A DNA stretch of 64,000 nucleotides, from contig NZ_JAFEWF010000015.1 of assembly GCF_017355835.1 (NCBI RefSeq), forward strand, positions 52,018 to 116,017, in the 5' to 3' direction. This DNA comes from Desertivirga brevis. Lineage in GTDB: Bacteria; Bacteroidota; Bacteroidia; Sphingobacteriales; Sphingobacteriaceae. The position numbers were made by a program, and so were the translations under genes. Every line of letters starts with the position of its first letter. Positions within the stretch are counted from its first letter, which is position 1. This document shows positions 18,860 through 27,174 of this stretch, in pieces. Under the pieces are notes generated by a model, which did no database searches, was not told where the DNA came from, and saw nothing but the letters and a program-made list of their open reading frames with translations.

Positions 18860-19969
18860 ATGAATGAATTTACATTAGATCTGAATTTAACAGCCCGCAT
18901 GCCTTCCCGCAAGGATTGGCGCATTGGCACTATAGGTTCAGGTGCAATCGTCCGGGGCTGTCATCAGGTAGCCTACCGTAATGCCGGCTTCAATTCTTAT
19001 GCTATTGCTTCCAGAGACCGCTCAAAGGCAGAAGAGGTAGCTGCAGAATTTAATATTCCAACGGTTCATAATTCCTGGCAGGAGCTGATAAAGGATAAGG
19101 ACATTGAGATCCTTGACATTGCTGTCCCTCCGAACAGGCAACTTGAAATAGTACGGGAAGCGGTTAAAGAAAACGATCACATCAGGGGAATACTCTGCCA
19201 GAAACCTTTGGCGATGAACCTTGAAGAAGCCAACGAAATAGTGTTGCTGTGCGAGCAGGCAGGGGTCAAGCTTGCAGTAAACAGCAACATGCGCTATGAT
19301 CAATCCATCCGTGCCTTAAAAACTCTCCTGGAGAATAATTATTTCGGTGAGATCGTGCTGGCAACAATCGACATGCGTGCCATTCCACACTGGCAGGATT
19401 TCTTAAAGGAATATGATCGCTTGGAGATGCTGAATATGGGGATACACCACATAGATACCTTCCGTTATCTTTTTGGCGACCCTGAAAAAGTAACGGCTAT
19501 CACCCGGAGCGATCCAAGGACTAACTTCCCCCACATAGATGGCATCACACAGTATACTTTCCAATATGCTGACGGACTTATGGCAACAAGCCTCGACGAT
19601 GTATGGGCATGGCAGGGCGAAGGAACTCAAAAGGATATGTATATAAAATGGCGGGTAGAAGGTACAGAAGGAATGGCCCTTGGAGAAATCGGTTGGCCTA
19701 AATTCCCTGAAAAAGGTCTAAGTACCTTAAAGTTCACTACACGTAAATTCCCTGATCAGTGGATTGAGCCTAGCTGGGATACCGTTTGGTTCCCCGATGC
19801 TTTTGAAGGGACCATGGCTTCATTGCTTTGTGCAGTAGAGGAAGACCGCTTGCCAGAAATAAACGGTCGTGATAATTTGCGCACCATGGCCACTATCGAC
19901 GCTCTTTATCTCTCTATCAAGGAAGAAAGAACAGTAAAACTAACCGAAACATTACAAACCCTTAAATAA
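18860..19969 (+). CDS. Gfo/Idh/MocA-family NAD(P)-dependent oxidoreductase
   Basis: This 369-residue cytoplasmic enzyme has an N-terminal Rossmann fold (GTIGSGAIVRGC, about residues 23-34) and a C-terminal Gfo/Idh/MocA alpha/beta domain with NMGIHHID. The family oxidises or reduces sugars, inositols and related polyols. The usual E-K-P catalytic motif reads Q-K-P here (LCQKPLA), keeping the Lys. It is the first gene of a four-gene unit: the next gene starts 6 bases after its stop, and the following gaps are 29 and 24 bases. This arrangement implies a dedicated catabolic route for one polyhydroxy compound; the substrate is not evident. Confidence 0.9.
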   Translation: MNEFTLDLNLTARMPSRKDWRIGTIGSGAIVRGCHQVAYRNAGFNSYAIASRDRSKAEEVAAEFNIPTVHNSWQELIKDKDIEILDIAVPPNRQLEIVREAVKENDHIRGILCQKPLAMNLEEANEIVLLCEQAGVKLAVNSNMRYDQSIRALKTLLENNYFGEIVLATIDMRAIPHWQDFLKEYDRLEMLNMGIHHIDTFRYLFGDPEKVTAITRSDPRTNFPHIDGITQYTFQYADGLMATSLDDVWAWQGEGTQKDMYIKWRVEGTEGMALGEIGWPKFPEKGLSTLKFTTRKFPDQWIEPSWDTVWFPDAFEGTMASLLCAVEEDRLPEINGRDNLRTMATIDALYLSIKEERTVKLTETLQTLK

Positions 19970-19975
19970 ACAGAA

Positions 19976-20893
19976 ATGATATCAGTTGGTATTTTTAACG
20001 GATACTACCCTTACACATTAGAAGAGACCATCTCTAAAGTGAAAAAAGATGGATTTAACTGTATTCAGTTAGACCTAAGTTTTAAAGACTTTGACCTGAA
20101 CGACCCTCACACTTTACCGCAAACCCTTTCTGTGGAAAAAGCCCGTACTATTCGTAATGCTTTCCGCGATGCCAATATCGAGATCGTAGCCATTTCGGGA
20201 TATACAAATTTGATCTCTCCCGATCCTGAAAAAAAGCGTAAGAACATAGAGTACGTAAAGACTTTACTGAAGTTTGCGCGTGAATTTGGGACGCCATATG
20301 TTATCAGTGAAACCGGCACTTACGAACCTAGTAGCGACTGGGTATTCCATGAAAAAAATGCAACAGAAGAGGCCTTCCAGGAGATTAAAGCAGTTATTGA
20401 AGAACTAGCAGAATTCGCTTACAAGCACGACGCGGTGTTCCTCGTGGAAAACTATGTAAATAACGTTATCGGCAGTGTTGATCAGCTTTTAAGATTATTC
20501 AGAGAAGTAAATCACCCGGGCTTGGGACTGTTAATGGATCCAACCAACTATTTCAACGGTGCAAACATAAAGAATGTTGATGCAGAGCTCTACCGTATCT
20601 TCAATGCTCTGGAAGACCGTATTAAGATTGCACACGCCAAAGACATTAAGCAAGCAGAAAATAATGAAGAAAAACACGCTGCCATTGATGCTGTAGAGTC
20701 TCATACCTTCCGCGGAGCCGGCGATGTTGAACTTCCAGCTGCAGGTCTCGGTATATTAAATTACGAGCTTTACCTGAAATTGCTTTCGAAAAAACATCCT
20801 AACATTCCGTTGATCATAGAGCACCTTGATGAAGAAGATATTCCTCGTGCAAAACGCTTTGTTGATGATACATTAAAGGCAATTGGAGCCTAA
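19976..20893 (+). CDS. Sugar phosphate isomerase/epimerase, xylose-isomerase-like TIM barrel
   Basis: This 305-residue protein is of the AP-endonuclease-2/xylose-isomerase-like TIM-barrel family. Candidate metal-ligand motifs occur in order at the barrel strand ends: VENYVNN, LMDPTNY, AHAKDI and IIEHLD. There is no signal peptide. Family members isomerise or epimerise ketoses, keto-inositols or hydroxypyruvate-type compounds. It is the second gene of the operon, 6 bases behind the Gfo/Idh gene, so it likely acts on the keto product of that enzyme. The exact reaction is unknown. Confidence 0.88.
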   Translation: MISVGIFNGYYPYTLEETISKVKKDGFNCIQLDLSFKDFDLNDPHTLPQTLSVEKARTIRNAFRDANIEIVAISGYTNLISPDPEKKRKNIEYVKTLLKFAREFGTPYVISETGTYEPSSDWVFHEKNATEEAFQEIKAVIEELAEFAYKHDAVFLVENYVNNVIGSVDQLLRLFREVNHPGLGLLMDPTNYFNGANIKNVDAELYRIFNALEDRIKIAHAKDIKQAENNEEKHAAIDAVESHTFRGAGDVELPAAGLGILNYELYLKLLSKKHPNIPLIIEHLDEEDIPRAKRFVDDTLKAIGA

Positions 20894-20922
20894 ACAGAAT
20901 ATTTACCTAAAAAACTAATACG

Positions 20923-21753
20923 ATGAACGAGTTAAGATTAACTGCCGAACAGAAAGAAGCATACGACAGAGACGGATACCTTATTGTAAAAGACTTCCTG
21001 TCAAAAGAAGAAGTGAGCCTGTTATATGGAATTGCTACAGAAGATGATGTTTTAAAAAATAAAGCATTCGACTTCAACGATCAATCGGGCAAAAGAACAA
21101 AGCTAACCCTTTGGTTTACTCCGGGAGACGATGCATATGGCTTACTTACCAGAAGCGAAGCCTTGGTTAATGCTGTGCAAGACCTGCTAGGTGAAGGAGA
21201 AGTTTGTCACTTCCATTCCAAGCTTATGCAGAAGGAGCCACAGGTGGGCGGAGCCTGGGAATGGCATCAGGACTATGGTTACTGGTACAAGAACGGCTTC
21301 CTGTTTCCGGATGCGATGATCAGCGTGATGCTTGCCCTTACCGAAGCTAACGTGCAAAACGGCTGCTTACAAGTATTGAAAGGCTCTCATAAGATCGGAC
21401 GGGTAGAACATAGTTTCGCTGGAGAGCAGCAGGGAGCGGATATGGATTTCGTAAATGAATCACTTACACGTTTTGAGAGGGTATACGTTGAACTAGAACC
21501 AGGAGACCTTTTGTTCTTCCATAGCAATACGCTCCATATGTCTGAAGCTAACACTTCCGATAAGCCTCGCTGGTCTATGATCTCCGCCTATAATTTGAGT
21601 TATAATAAACCTTTCCGTGAGAAGAACCTATCCTGCATTACACCAGTGCAAACAGTGCCCAATAACGCAGTGATTTCTTCAGAGGCGAAAGGCTTATCTG
21701 CTGACCGTGATTTCCTTCAAAAAGAAGATGAAATAACGCTTAAGGTGAAATAA
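20923..21753 (+). CDS. Phytanoyl-CoA dioxygenase (PhyH) family Fe(II)/2-oxoglutarate oxygenase
   Basis: This 276-residue cytoplasmic protein opens with DRDGYLIVKDFLS, typical of PhyH enzymes. The iron site is visible as WHQD (His115, Asp117) and a distal His205 in SNTLHMS, with a 2-oxoglutarate-binding Arg in KPRWSM. The family hydroxylates CoA esters, ectoine, phosphonates or small natural products. Its place between two sugar-isomerase genes suggests oxidative removal of a substituent (for example an O- or N-methyl group) from a sugar-like substrate. That role is inference from context. The active site appears complete. Confidence 0.88.
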   Translation: MNELRLTAEQKEAYDRDGYLIVKDFLSKEEVSLLYGIATEDDVLKNKAFDFNDQSGKRTKLTLWFTPGDDAYGLLTRSEALVNAVQDLLGEGEVCHFHSKLMQKEPQVGGAWEWHQDYGYWYKNGFLFPDAMISVMLALTEANVQNGCLQVLKGSHKIGRVEHSFAGEQQGADMDFVNESLTRFERVYVELEPGDLLFFHSNTLHMSEANTSDKPRWSMISAYNLSYNKPFREKNLSCITPVQTVPNNAVISSEAKGLSADRDFLQKEDEITLKVK

Positions 21754-21777
21754 AACATTAATTTTTAGACTACTACT

Positions 21778-22602
21778 TTGAAATTTAAATTCTTTTGCCC
21801 CAGATGGGGTAATGAACATGTAAGTTGGGATTTGTTCTGTCAGAGAGTGAAGGACGAAGGATACGACGGTGTTGAATATGGCATTCCGAACGAGGTCGAA
21901 GTAAAGGAACTGGACGAAGCCTGGACTAATTTTGATAAGTTCGGATTAGATGCTATCCCCCAGCATTATGGAACCTACGACTCCGACTTCTCGAAGCACT
22001 ACCAAAACTATGGTGGGTGGTTAGATATGGTAAAGCCTTACAAGGCCTTGAAGATAGATTCTCAGACCGGAAAAGATTACTTCAGCTTTGAGCAGAATAA
22101 AAAGTTGGTAGAACGGGCGGCAGAACATACAAGCGCTACAGGGGTAGAAGTATATCATGAAACCCATCGTAATAAGTTCACTTTCGCTGCTCACATCACC
22201 TTCGATTATCTACAAAGAATTCCTGAGTTGCGTATCACCCTCGATGCCTCGCACTGGGTAAACGTAGCAGAATCTTTTTTGGAAGATCAGCAGGCAGCTT
22301 TGGAACTCGCCATCGCAAGAACAGAGCATATTCATGCCCGGGTTGGATATCCAGAAGGACCACAAGTTCCGGATCCCGCCGCACCTGAATGGAATGAAGC
22401 CTTGCAGCATCACCTGAAGTGGTGGGATAAGATCGTGGAGCGTAAACAATCCGAAAACGCTGATTTGATAACCATAACCCCAGAATTCGGACCGTACCCC
22501 TATATGGTACACTTACCCTATTCTCAAAAACCAATTTCTGATCAGTGGGCAAATAATGTCTACATGATGAAGCTGTTGAAAGAGCGGTATAGTAAGTTAT
22601 AA
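21778..22602 (+). CDS. Sugar phosphate isomerase/epimerase, second TIM-barrel paralogue of the operon
   Basis: This 274-residue protein starts at a TTG codon (21778); no ATG in frame gives a better N-terminus, and KFKFFCPRWG is a natural first strand. Candidate metal ligands are in YHETHR, LDASHW, HIHARVG and ITPEFGPYPYM. It is only distantly similar to the other TIM-barrel gene two places upstream, so the operon contains two non-redundant isomerases. The gene ends the unit; a hairpin terminator follows 19 bases after the stop. Substrate unknown. Confidence 0.87.
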   Translation: MKFKFFCPRWGNEHVSWDLFCQRVKDEGYDGVEYGIPNEVEVKELDEAWTNFDKFGLDAIPQHYGTYDSDFSKHYQNYGGWLDMVKPYKALKIDSQTGKDYFSFEQNKKLVERAAEHTSATGVEVYHETHRNKFTFAAHITFDYLQRIPELRITLDASHWVNVAESFLEDQQAALELAIARTEHIHARVGYPEGPQVPDPAAPEWNEALQHHLKWWDKIVERKQSENADLITITPEFGPYPYMVHLPYSQKPISDQWANNVYMMKLLKERYSKL

Positions 22603-22621
22603 TTGCCAGCAAATTAAATAA

Positions 22622-22651
22622 GAATCTCCAGTCGGGGAGACTGGAGAATTC
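22622..22651 (+). terminator. Hairpin terminator after the Gfo/PhyH operon
   Basis: An 8-bp GC-rich stem (22626-22633 with 22639-22646) closes the loop GGGGA, and the stem extends by four more pairs across one bulged A. It is followed by TTCTTTG, a short U-tract. It lies between convergent genes and may work in both directions. Confidence 0.65.
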
Positions 22652-22693
22652 TTTGTAACCAATAAAAATATATAAACCAATTTAAGAAGGGAC

Positions 22694-23446
22694 TTAGGAA
22701 AGACAATATTGCTGCAGACTAGGAAGCCCCAGTAGATTTTGGCAAGGATTGTCAGAATTAAAATGTAGTTGAATATCTAAGGATTGTGCTAACGGCTCTA
22801 TTTCTTCCCTGAACGACAGGTAATTACACAAAAACTCGTCAGCTGAAATAGATTTATACTGTTCCAAAAGGCTTATCAACTCGTCTATTGAAGAGGCACG
22901 GCCTGATTGAACACAACTAAGAATATTTTGAGTAAGAACATCCTTTTCTTCGCTAGAAAGCGACCGGTAAAAAGAGCGAGCCATATGCCGCTGGTAGTAT
23001 GAATAACACTGCTCTGCTTCTGGCCGTTCTAGTATAAATAAATCGAACGCGGAAAAGGCGACTTTGTCAAATAGAGAGAACACATATTTATCTGGATAAG
23101 ACGAATTGAAATGAGTTCTTATCTTGTAAAAGACAGGCATGAAATTATAGCAAACCACCCTTACCCCGCACCTGGAAAGGTTCTTCAAGGTTTGCTGATA
23201 ATTTCGAACGTAGGTTGTAGCTCCAGATGTTCCAAGCTTTATTTCTTCATGGACCACCAAATTGTCTACCACCAACCATTCCCTGCCTTTATTGATCATT
23301 TGTTTTTTTCTTAAGAGGATTTCGTTCTCAAGCCAGACCTGTCCAGGGAGGACCTGTTTTAAAGTACTAACACAACCTCCTGTATCCTCATAAACCAGAT
23401 CCTCCGTGTTGCACATAGTAGTATTTCCTGTGACGGCAAATCGCAT
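22694..23446 (-). CDS. Truncated homologue of mannonate dehydratase (UxuA)
   Basis: The 250 residues align with the first two-thirds of UxuA (about 394 residues in E. coli). Shared blocks include NYQQTLKNLSRCGVR, VCYNFMPV and DKVAFSAFD. The chain then ends at a degraded equivalent of the conserved HPDDPP-x-x-x-LGLPR block, here HFNSDNPCQNLLGLPS, and stops. The C-terminal part with most catalytic metal ligands is absent, and only 91 bases separate it from the convergent gene. So it cannot be a normal dehydratase. The frame has no internal stop and lies 12 bases behind the epimerase gene, so it is probably translated. It may be an evolved non-catalytic protein or an early pseudogene. Confidence 0.75.
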   Translation of the reverse strand: MRFAVTGNTTMCNTEDLVYEDTGGCVSTLKQVLPGQVWLENEILLRKKQMINKGREWLVVDNLVVHEEIKLGTSGATTYVRNYQQTLKNLSRCGVRVVCYNFMPVFYKIRTHFNSSYPDKYVFSLFDKVAFSAFDLFILERPEAEQCYSYYQRHMARSFYRSLSSEEKDVLTQNILSCVQSGRASSIDELISLLEQYKSISADEFLCNYLSFREEIEPLAQSLDIQLHFNSDNPCQNLLGLPSLQQYCLS

Positions 23447-23458
23447 CTTGGGTAGTTT

Positions 23459-24724
23459 TTATAAAGGTTTCAAGACTTCAAAAGTGTTCTTGCTTTCAGT
23501 TAAACCAGCGGCCATACTACCGCCTATCGGGAGATTCGGAATCAGGAGCGACTGAAAAATATGGTAAATGTCTGGTTTACCACTCCAAATTCTGTTGGTT
23601 GGTCTATTAAGTTCGTCCAAATTATGATGCCAGCTCCCCTTTTCAGCATCCACCATGTAGCTTGAAATATAATCCCATAAGAGCTTATACTGATCCTCAT
23701 ACACCTGATCTCCGGTACGTTTGTATAGTACTGCAGCGGCAGCAACAGCCTCTGCTGCAACCCAGTGCATCCGATCTGGTATTACCGGGCTACCATCAAA
23801 ATCTACTGTATATACTATTCCAGGCATTCCATCTGCTGCCCAGCCGCTGGCGAATGCCGAATCAAATAGCCTCGTTGCATCAGAGAGTAGCCAGTCCGGG
23901 GCTACTAGTCCCGCCTTTTCAAGGTCCGCTTCAAGACTTAATAGTAATCGGCTCCATTCAAAACCGTGGCCCGGAGTAATACCATAAGGTCTGAATTGGT
24001 CCCCCTTATTGTCAATATTATATTGCTTCAGAGGGTTCCAATTTTTATCAAAATGCTCAACTACTCCGTAATTATTACTTGCCGCCTGAGTATGTATTAA
24101 TCTTTCAACGATCCGAAGAGCTCTCTTTAACCACTTTGTATCTTCAGTAGCAGCGGCAAGAGCAAGGAATGCCTCAACGGAATGCATATTGCTGTTAGCA
24201 CCCCTGTACTCCTCCAAATCTGTCCAATCCAGATCGTAGCTCTCCAGCATCACCCCTTCCTCTTCGCTCCAAAATCGCGTCTCAATCACATCGACCACTG
24301 CTTCTAATAAGACTGAAGCATTTTTACGTTTCGCTATACTGGCAGTAGCTGCAGCTAATGCAACAAAAGCATGAATGTAAGCCTGCTTTCTGCATCCTGA
24401 AGCAGTGCCACCAACGGTATAATACCAACCTTCGTTGTCATGATCCTGAATTGTACTTATCAGTGCTTTTACTCCATGGTCAGCAAAAGCTGCATATTGA
24501 GGATCATTCAGAGAAGCCAGGCTAAAACAATAAGTCATTCTGGTGTTCTGCAAAGTGTCTAAAGCAGCGGCACTTACTTCTCCATTTTCGTCAAGTATGC
24601 CAAAACCTCCTTGCTTCAAAAGTGAACCTGATCCAAACTTTAGTATTCCACTCGCTTGCTCTTCTAAAAATTGCAGATGTTCTTCACTTTGCATCCAACT
24701 GCCTCTGCTTCCTTGATTTTCCAT
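23459..24724 (-). CDS. AGE-family isomerase/epimerase, YihS/mannose-isomerase type
   Basis: This 421-residue protein has the alpha/alpha-barrel fold of N-acylglucosamine 2-epimerases. It is closest in motifs to E. coli YihS: EEEGVMLESYD, YRGANSNMHSVEAFL, HFDKNWNPL, YGITPGHGFEWSRL and SGKPDIYHIFQ, with the catalytic His residues of the family present. YihS-type enzymes interconvert aldoses and 2-ketoses (mannose/fructose, sulfoquinovose). In a fructan locus a mannose-fructose isomerase is the most economical reading. There is no signal peptide, so it acts in the cytoplasm. Spacing is 12 bases to the UxuA-like gene and 41 bases from the thioredoxin-fold gene upstream. Confidence 0.88.
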   Translation of the reverse strand: MENQGSRGSWMQSEEHLQFLEEQASGILKFGSGSLLKQGGFGILDENGEVSAAALDTLQNTRMTYCFSLASLNDPQYAAFADHGVKALISTIQDHDNEGWYYTVGGTASGCRKQAYIHAFVALAAATASIAKRKNASVLLEAVVDVIETRFWSEEEGVMLESYDLDWTDLEEYRGANSNMHSVEAFLALAAATEDTKWLKRALRIVERLIHTQAASNNYGVVEHFDKNWNPLKQYNIDNKGDQFRPYGITPGHGFEWSRLLLSLEADLEKAGLVAPDWLLSDATRLFDSAFASGWAADGMPGIVYTVDFDGSPVIPDRMHWVAAEAVAAAAVLYKRTGDQVYEDQYKLLWDYISSYMVDAEKGSWHHNLDELNRPTNRIWSGKPDIYHIFQSLLIPNLPIGGSMAAGLTESKNTFEVLKPL

Positions 24725-24765
24725 AATACCTATTTCGTTTCCTGAGATACTCAGTTTATCGGCTG

Positions 24766-25257
24766 CTACTGCAGCGTCTTTAACTTTTTTAATACGCTCA
24801 ACATTTTCTTATCGTCCTTTTCGTATATCACCAGCTTCCGGTTCTTATCATATAGGAAGACCGATGGGTATTTAACAGGTTGAAACTTGGGAATAAATTC
24901 ATATTGTACATCCTGAAGAATGGTAACGTTGTCCTTATTTAAAAAGGCCGGCCCATAATTATTTAAAAACTTCAACACCGCGTCCTTTCTGTCCAAAGTA
25001 ACCAGATATACAGCAGCGTTCCTTAAATCTAAATAGTGGGAGGATAAGAGCTTCATTGTTGTCTGACAATGAGTGCAAGTCACATCAAAAAAGCTAAACA
25101 CCAAAGGTTTGTTCGCAACCATTTGCTTAGATGAAAAGGGTGTGCCGTCTAACCTGAATAAGGTAAAATCCGGCACAACCGGGGCTGGGGTCTGCGCAAT
25201 TACAGGCTTCGAAACATTTAGTAAACATAGCAGCCACATTAACCAGAACCTTTTCAT
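24766..25257 (-). CDS. Exported TlpA-like thioredoxin-fold protein
   Basis: I start at the ATG ending at 25257, ten codons inside the longest frame, because it opens a proper signal peptide (KRFWLMWLLCLLNVSKPVIA). The mature protein of about 140 residues is a redoxin-type thioredoxin fold. The C-x-x-C site is CTHC (Cys61, Cys64), preceded by FSFFDVT in place of the usual W. PVKYPSVFLYD supplies the cis-Pro. Such proteins are periplasmic thiol reductases or oxidase partners. Its presence between GH32 and epimerase genes is odd for a redox protein; it could maintain Cys residues in exported locus proteins. Confidence 0.82.
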   Translation of the reverse strand: MKRFWLMWLLCLLNVSKPVIAQTPAPVVPDFTLFRLDGTPFSSKQMVANKPLVFSFFDVTCTHCQTTMKLLSSHYLDLRNAAVYLVTLDRKDAVLKFLNNYGPAFLNKDNVTILQDVQYEFIPKFQPVKYPSVFLYDKNRKLVIYEKDDKKMLSVLKKLKTLQ

Positions 25258-25357
25258 AACATTTTCATTGTTTATTCTAATCCACAATTCGTTTACACTG
25301 CCTCACCAGCTCCCGGCTTGTACAAGCACAAGCCGGAAAAGCAGGCTCGCATCCTCT

Positions 25358-26881
25358 TTACTTCCAAATTCCTTTAATTCTTGTCAAGCTCATATTTTTG
25401 ACCTGCAATCCCTCTGTTGATCGTATACTTAGTCTGTTGAAGGGTTTATTTGGGAAGAAAATTTCTGTCATTACATTTAACCCACTATCAGCAAATAATT
25501 CAGCCGAAGCTACATCTACGATGAGTGTAAGGTCTGTACCTGCAGTTTTCAATATACGGGGAGCACTGTGCTTCACTCCAAAGCCTTTTTCAAAATCTAC
25601 TTTTCCTGATTTACTTCTATCTACAAAGTATTGATTGGATTGCTTCTCGTAGCCAAGTACAAGTTCTTCACCAAGATCATTTGACAGGACAATGGAAAAG
25701 TCTTTCAATTGGTCACTCTCAAACTTCAACATGTACTGACTACCATACCCCTTAATTTTGTCTGAAAGGTCTAAACTGCTACTTACCGTTAAGTCTTTTA
25801 AAGAATTTACCTCAGTTAAAATGCTTTTCAATTCAGGAACAGGTTGGGAAGCAAGATGAATAGAACTGTTTACCTCTTTAAGACTCAAATCCCGTGGTAA
25901 GGTCATAGCACTTCTCCAACTCACCGTCGGAACACTCTCGGCGTACTGCCAATTACTCATCCAACCTTGGAAAATGCGTCGCTCTCCTATATTTGAGTAA
26001 GTAACACCAGCATAGTTATCCGTTCCCCAATCAACCCATTTTGTTTCTGTAATTAATGGCTTAAATGTTTTTCCATCAAAGTCACCTATAAAGTACTGTG
26101 TTGCCGAGCCTTTATTTGGCCCTCCTGGATTTATGCTAACTAGTAGTACCCACATTTTCTTCCCATTCAGAATCAATGGAAATAGGTCAGGGCATTCCCA
26201 TACTCCACCATGTGCTCCTTCATTCTGGCCAAACTCACTTTCCTTTGTCCATTCTTTTAAGTTCGGCGAGGAGAAAAAGGTTATCCTATCCTTTGTGGCT
26301 AGAGTCATGATCCATTTTCTCACATCCCCATTCCAGCTTACCTTTGGATCACGAAAATCCGTAATCCCCGGATTCTTCAGTACAGGATTTCCAGCGTACT
26401 TCTTCCAGGTTTTACCTTCATCCAAACTGAATGCAATACTCTGGTTCTGAAAATCCTTGCGCCCGGCTTTTTCCCCTTTGGGATCGTGATGTGTAAAGAT
26501 TGCGATTAGGGGCGCTTTCCCTCCCTGTCCTAAGCCCGATGTATTATCTTTATCATAAACAGCACTACCAGAAAAAATATACCCCAAACTATCAGGATAT
26601 AAAGCGATTGGCTGGTGCTCCCAATTGATCATATCTTTACTTACGGCATGTCCCCAGTGCATAGGTCCCCATTTGGTTCCTTCCGGATAGTGCTGATAAA
26701 ACAAATGATACTTTCCATTCAGGTATACCATACCATTGGGGTCATTCATCCATTTTGCAGGTGGAGAAAAATGGAATTGAGGCCGGTGCTCTTCTTTAAT
26801 AACCGGATTGAAAAATGACTTAGTCTTACAGCAAACTGTTGCAAGTATTAAGCACAGCAAATACGAGTGCGGTTTTCTCAT
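25358..26881 (-). CDS. GH32 fructan hydrolase (exo-levanase/inulinase type)
   Basis: This is a 507-residue secreted enzyme with a short hydrophobic leader ending LATVCC, so it may be a lipoprotein. It is a complete GH32: nucleophile Asp47 in WMNDPNG, transition-state Asp178 in FRDP and acid/base Glu229 in ECPD. The five-bladed propeller (about 30-340) is followed by the beta-sandwich domain (about 345-507). The enzyme removes fructose from levan, inulin or sucrose. It heads its own transcription unit (GH32, TlpA-like, epimerase, UxuA-like) with a putative operator at 26982-27000. Normal length; linkage specificity is not readable. Confidence 0.94.
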   Translation of the reverse strand: MRKPHSYLLCLILATVCCKTKSFFNPVIKEEHRPQFHFSPPAKWMNDPNGMVYLNGKYHLFYQHYPEGTKWGPMHWGHAVSKDMINWEHQPIALYPDSLGYIFSGSAVYDKDNTSGLGQGGKAPLIAIFTHHDPKGEKAGRKDFQNQSIAFSLDEGKTWKKYAGNPVLKNPGITDFRDPKVSWNGDVRKWIMTLATKDRITFFSSPNLKEWTKESEFGQNEGAHGGVWECPDLFPLILNGKKMWVLLVSINPGGPNKGSATQYFIGDFDGKTFKPLITETKWVDWGTDNYAGVTYSNIGERRIFQGWMSNWQYAESVPTVSWRSAMTLPRDLSLKEVNSSIHLASQPVPELKSILTEVNSLKDLTVSSSLDLSDKIKGYGSQYMLKFESDQLKDFSIVLSNDLGEELVLGYEKQSNQYFVDRSKSGKVDFEKGFGVKHSAPRILKTAGTDLTLIVDVASAELFADSGLNVMTEIFFPNKPFNRLSIRSTEGLQVKNMSLTRIKGIWK

Positions 26882-26981
26882 ATATTTTAAATTCTGATTA
26901 GTTTTTTTTTCAAAAATGTGAAATTGGTATATTCGGATTCACAATGCCAAGTTAGATTCTACATCTCAGTTGGTCTTCTAG

Positions 26982-27000
26982 TTCTGTTTCAATTTCATTA
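26982..27000 (-). promoter_or_regulatory. Candidate operator shared with the permease/susCD unit
   Basis: The plus strand reads TTCTGTTTCAATTTCATTA, 18 of 19 bases identical to 40741-40759. Both copies lie 58-119 bases upstream of the first gene of a minus-strand fructan unit, in the same orientation. This fits a binding site for the AraC-type output domain of the hybrid sensor at 41463-44270. No function has been shown. Confidence 0.5.
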
Positions 27001-27174
27001 GTTTCAAAAAACAACAGAAGAATTAAAAACATCACTGACTAACAGGCACTTATAATAAGTTTATTCTTAGACTAGCTCACCCGACCTTTGTTTCTGTATC
27101 AAATAATTATAAAATCGTATCAAATTATTAGTCGCCATTTTCTAGTTAAAAGCTAGTACATCTTGTTTATCCGG

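Noticed and set aside
23459..24724. Cellobiose 2-epimerase identity for the AGE-family gene
   Set aside because: Motifs follow YihS more closely than cellobiose 2-epimerase, and the locus handles fructose.
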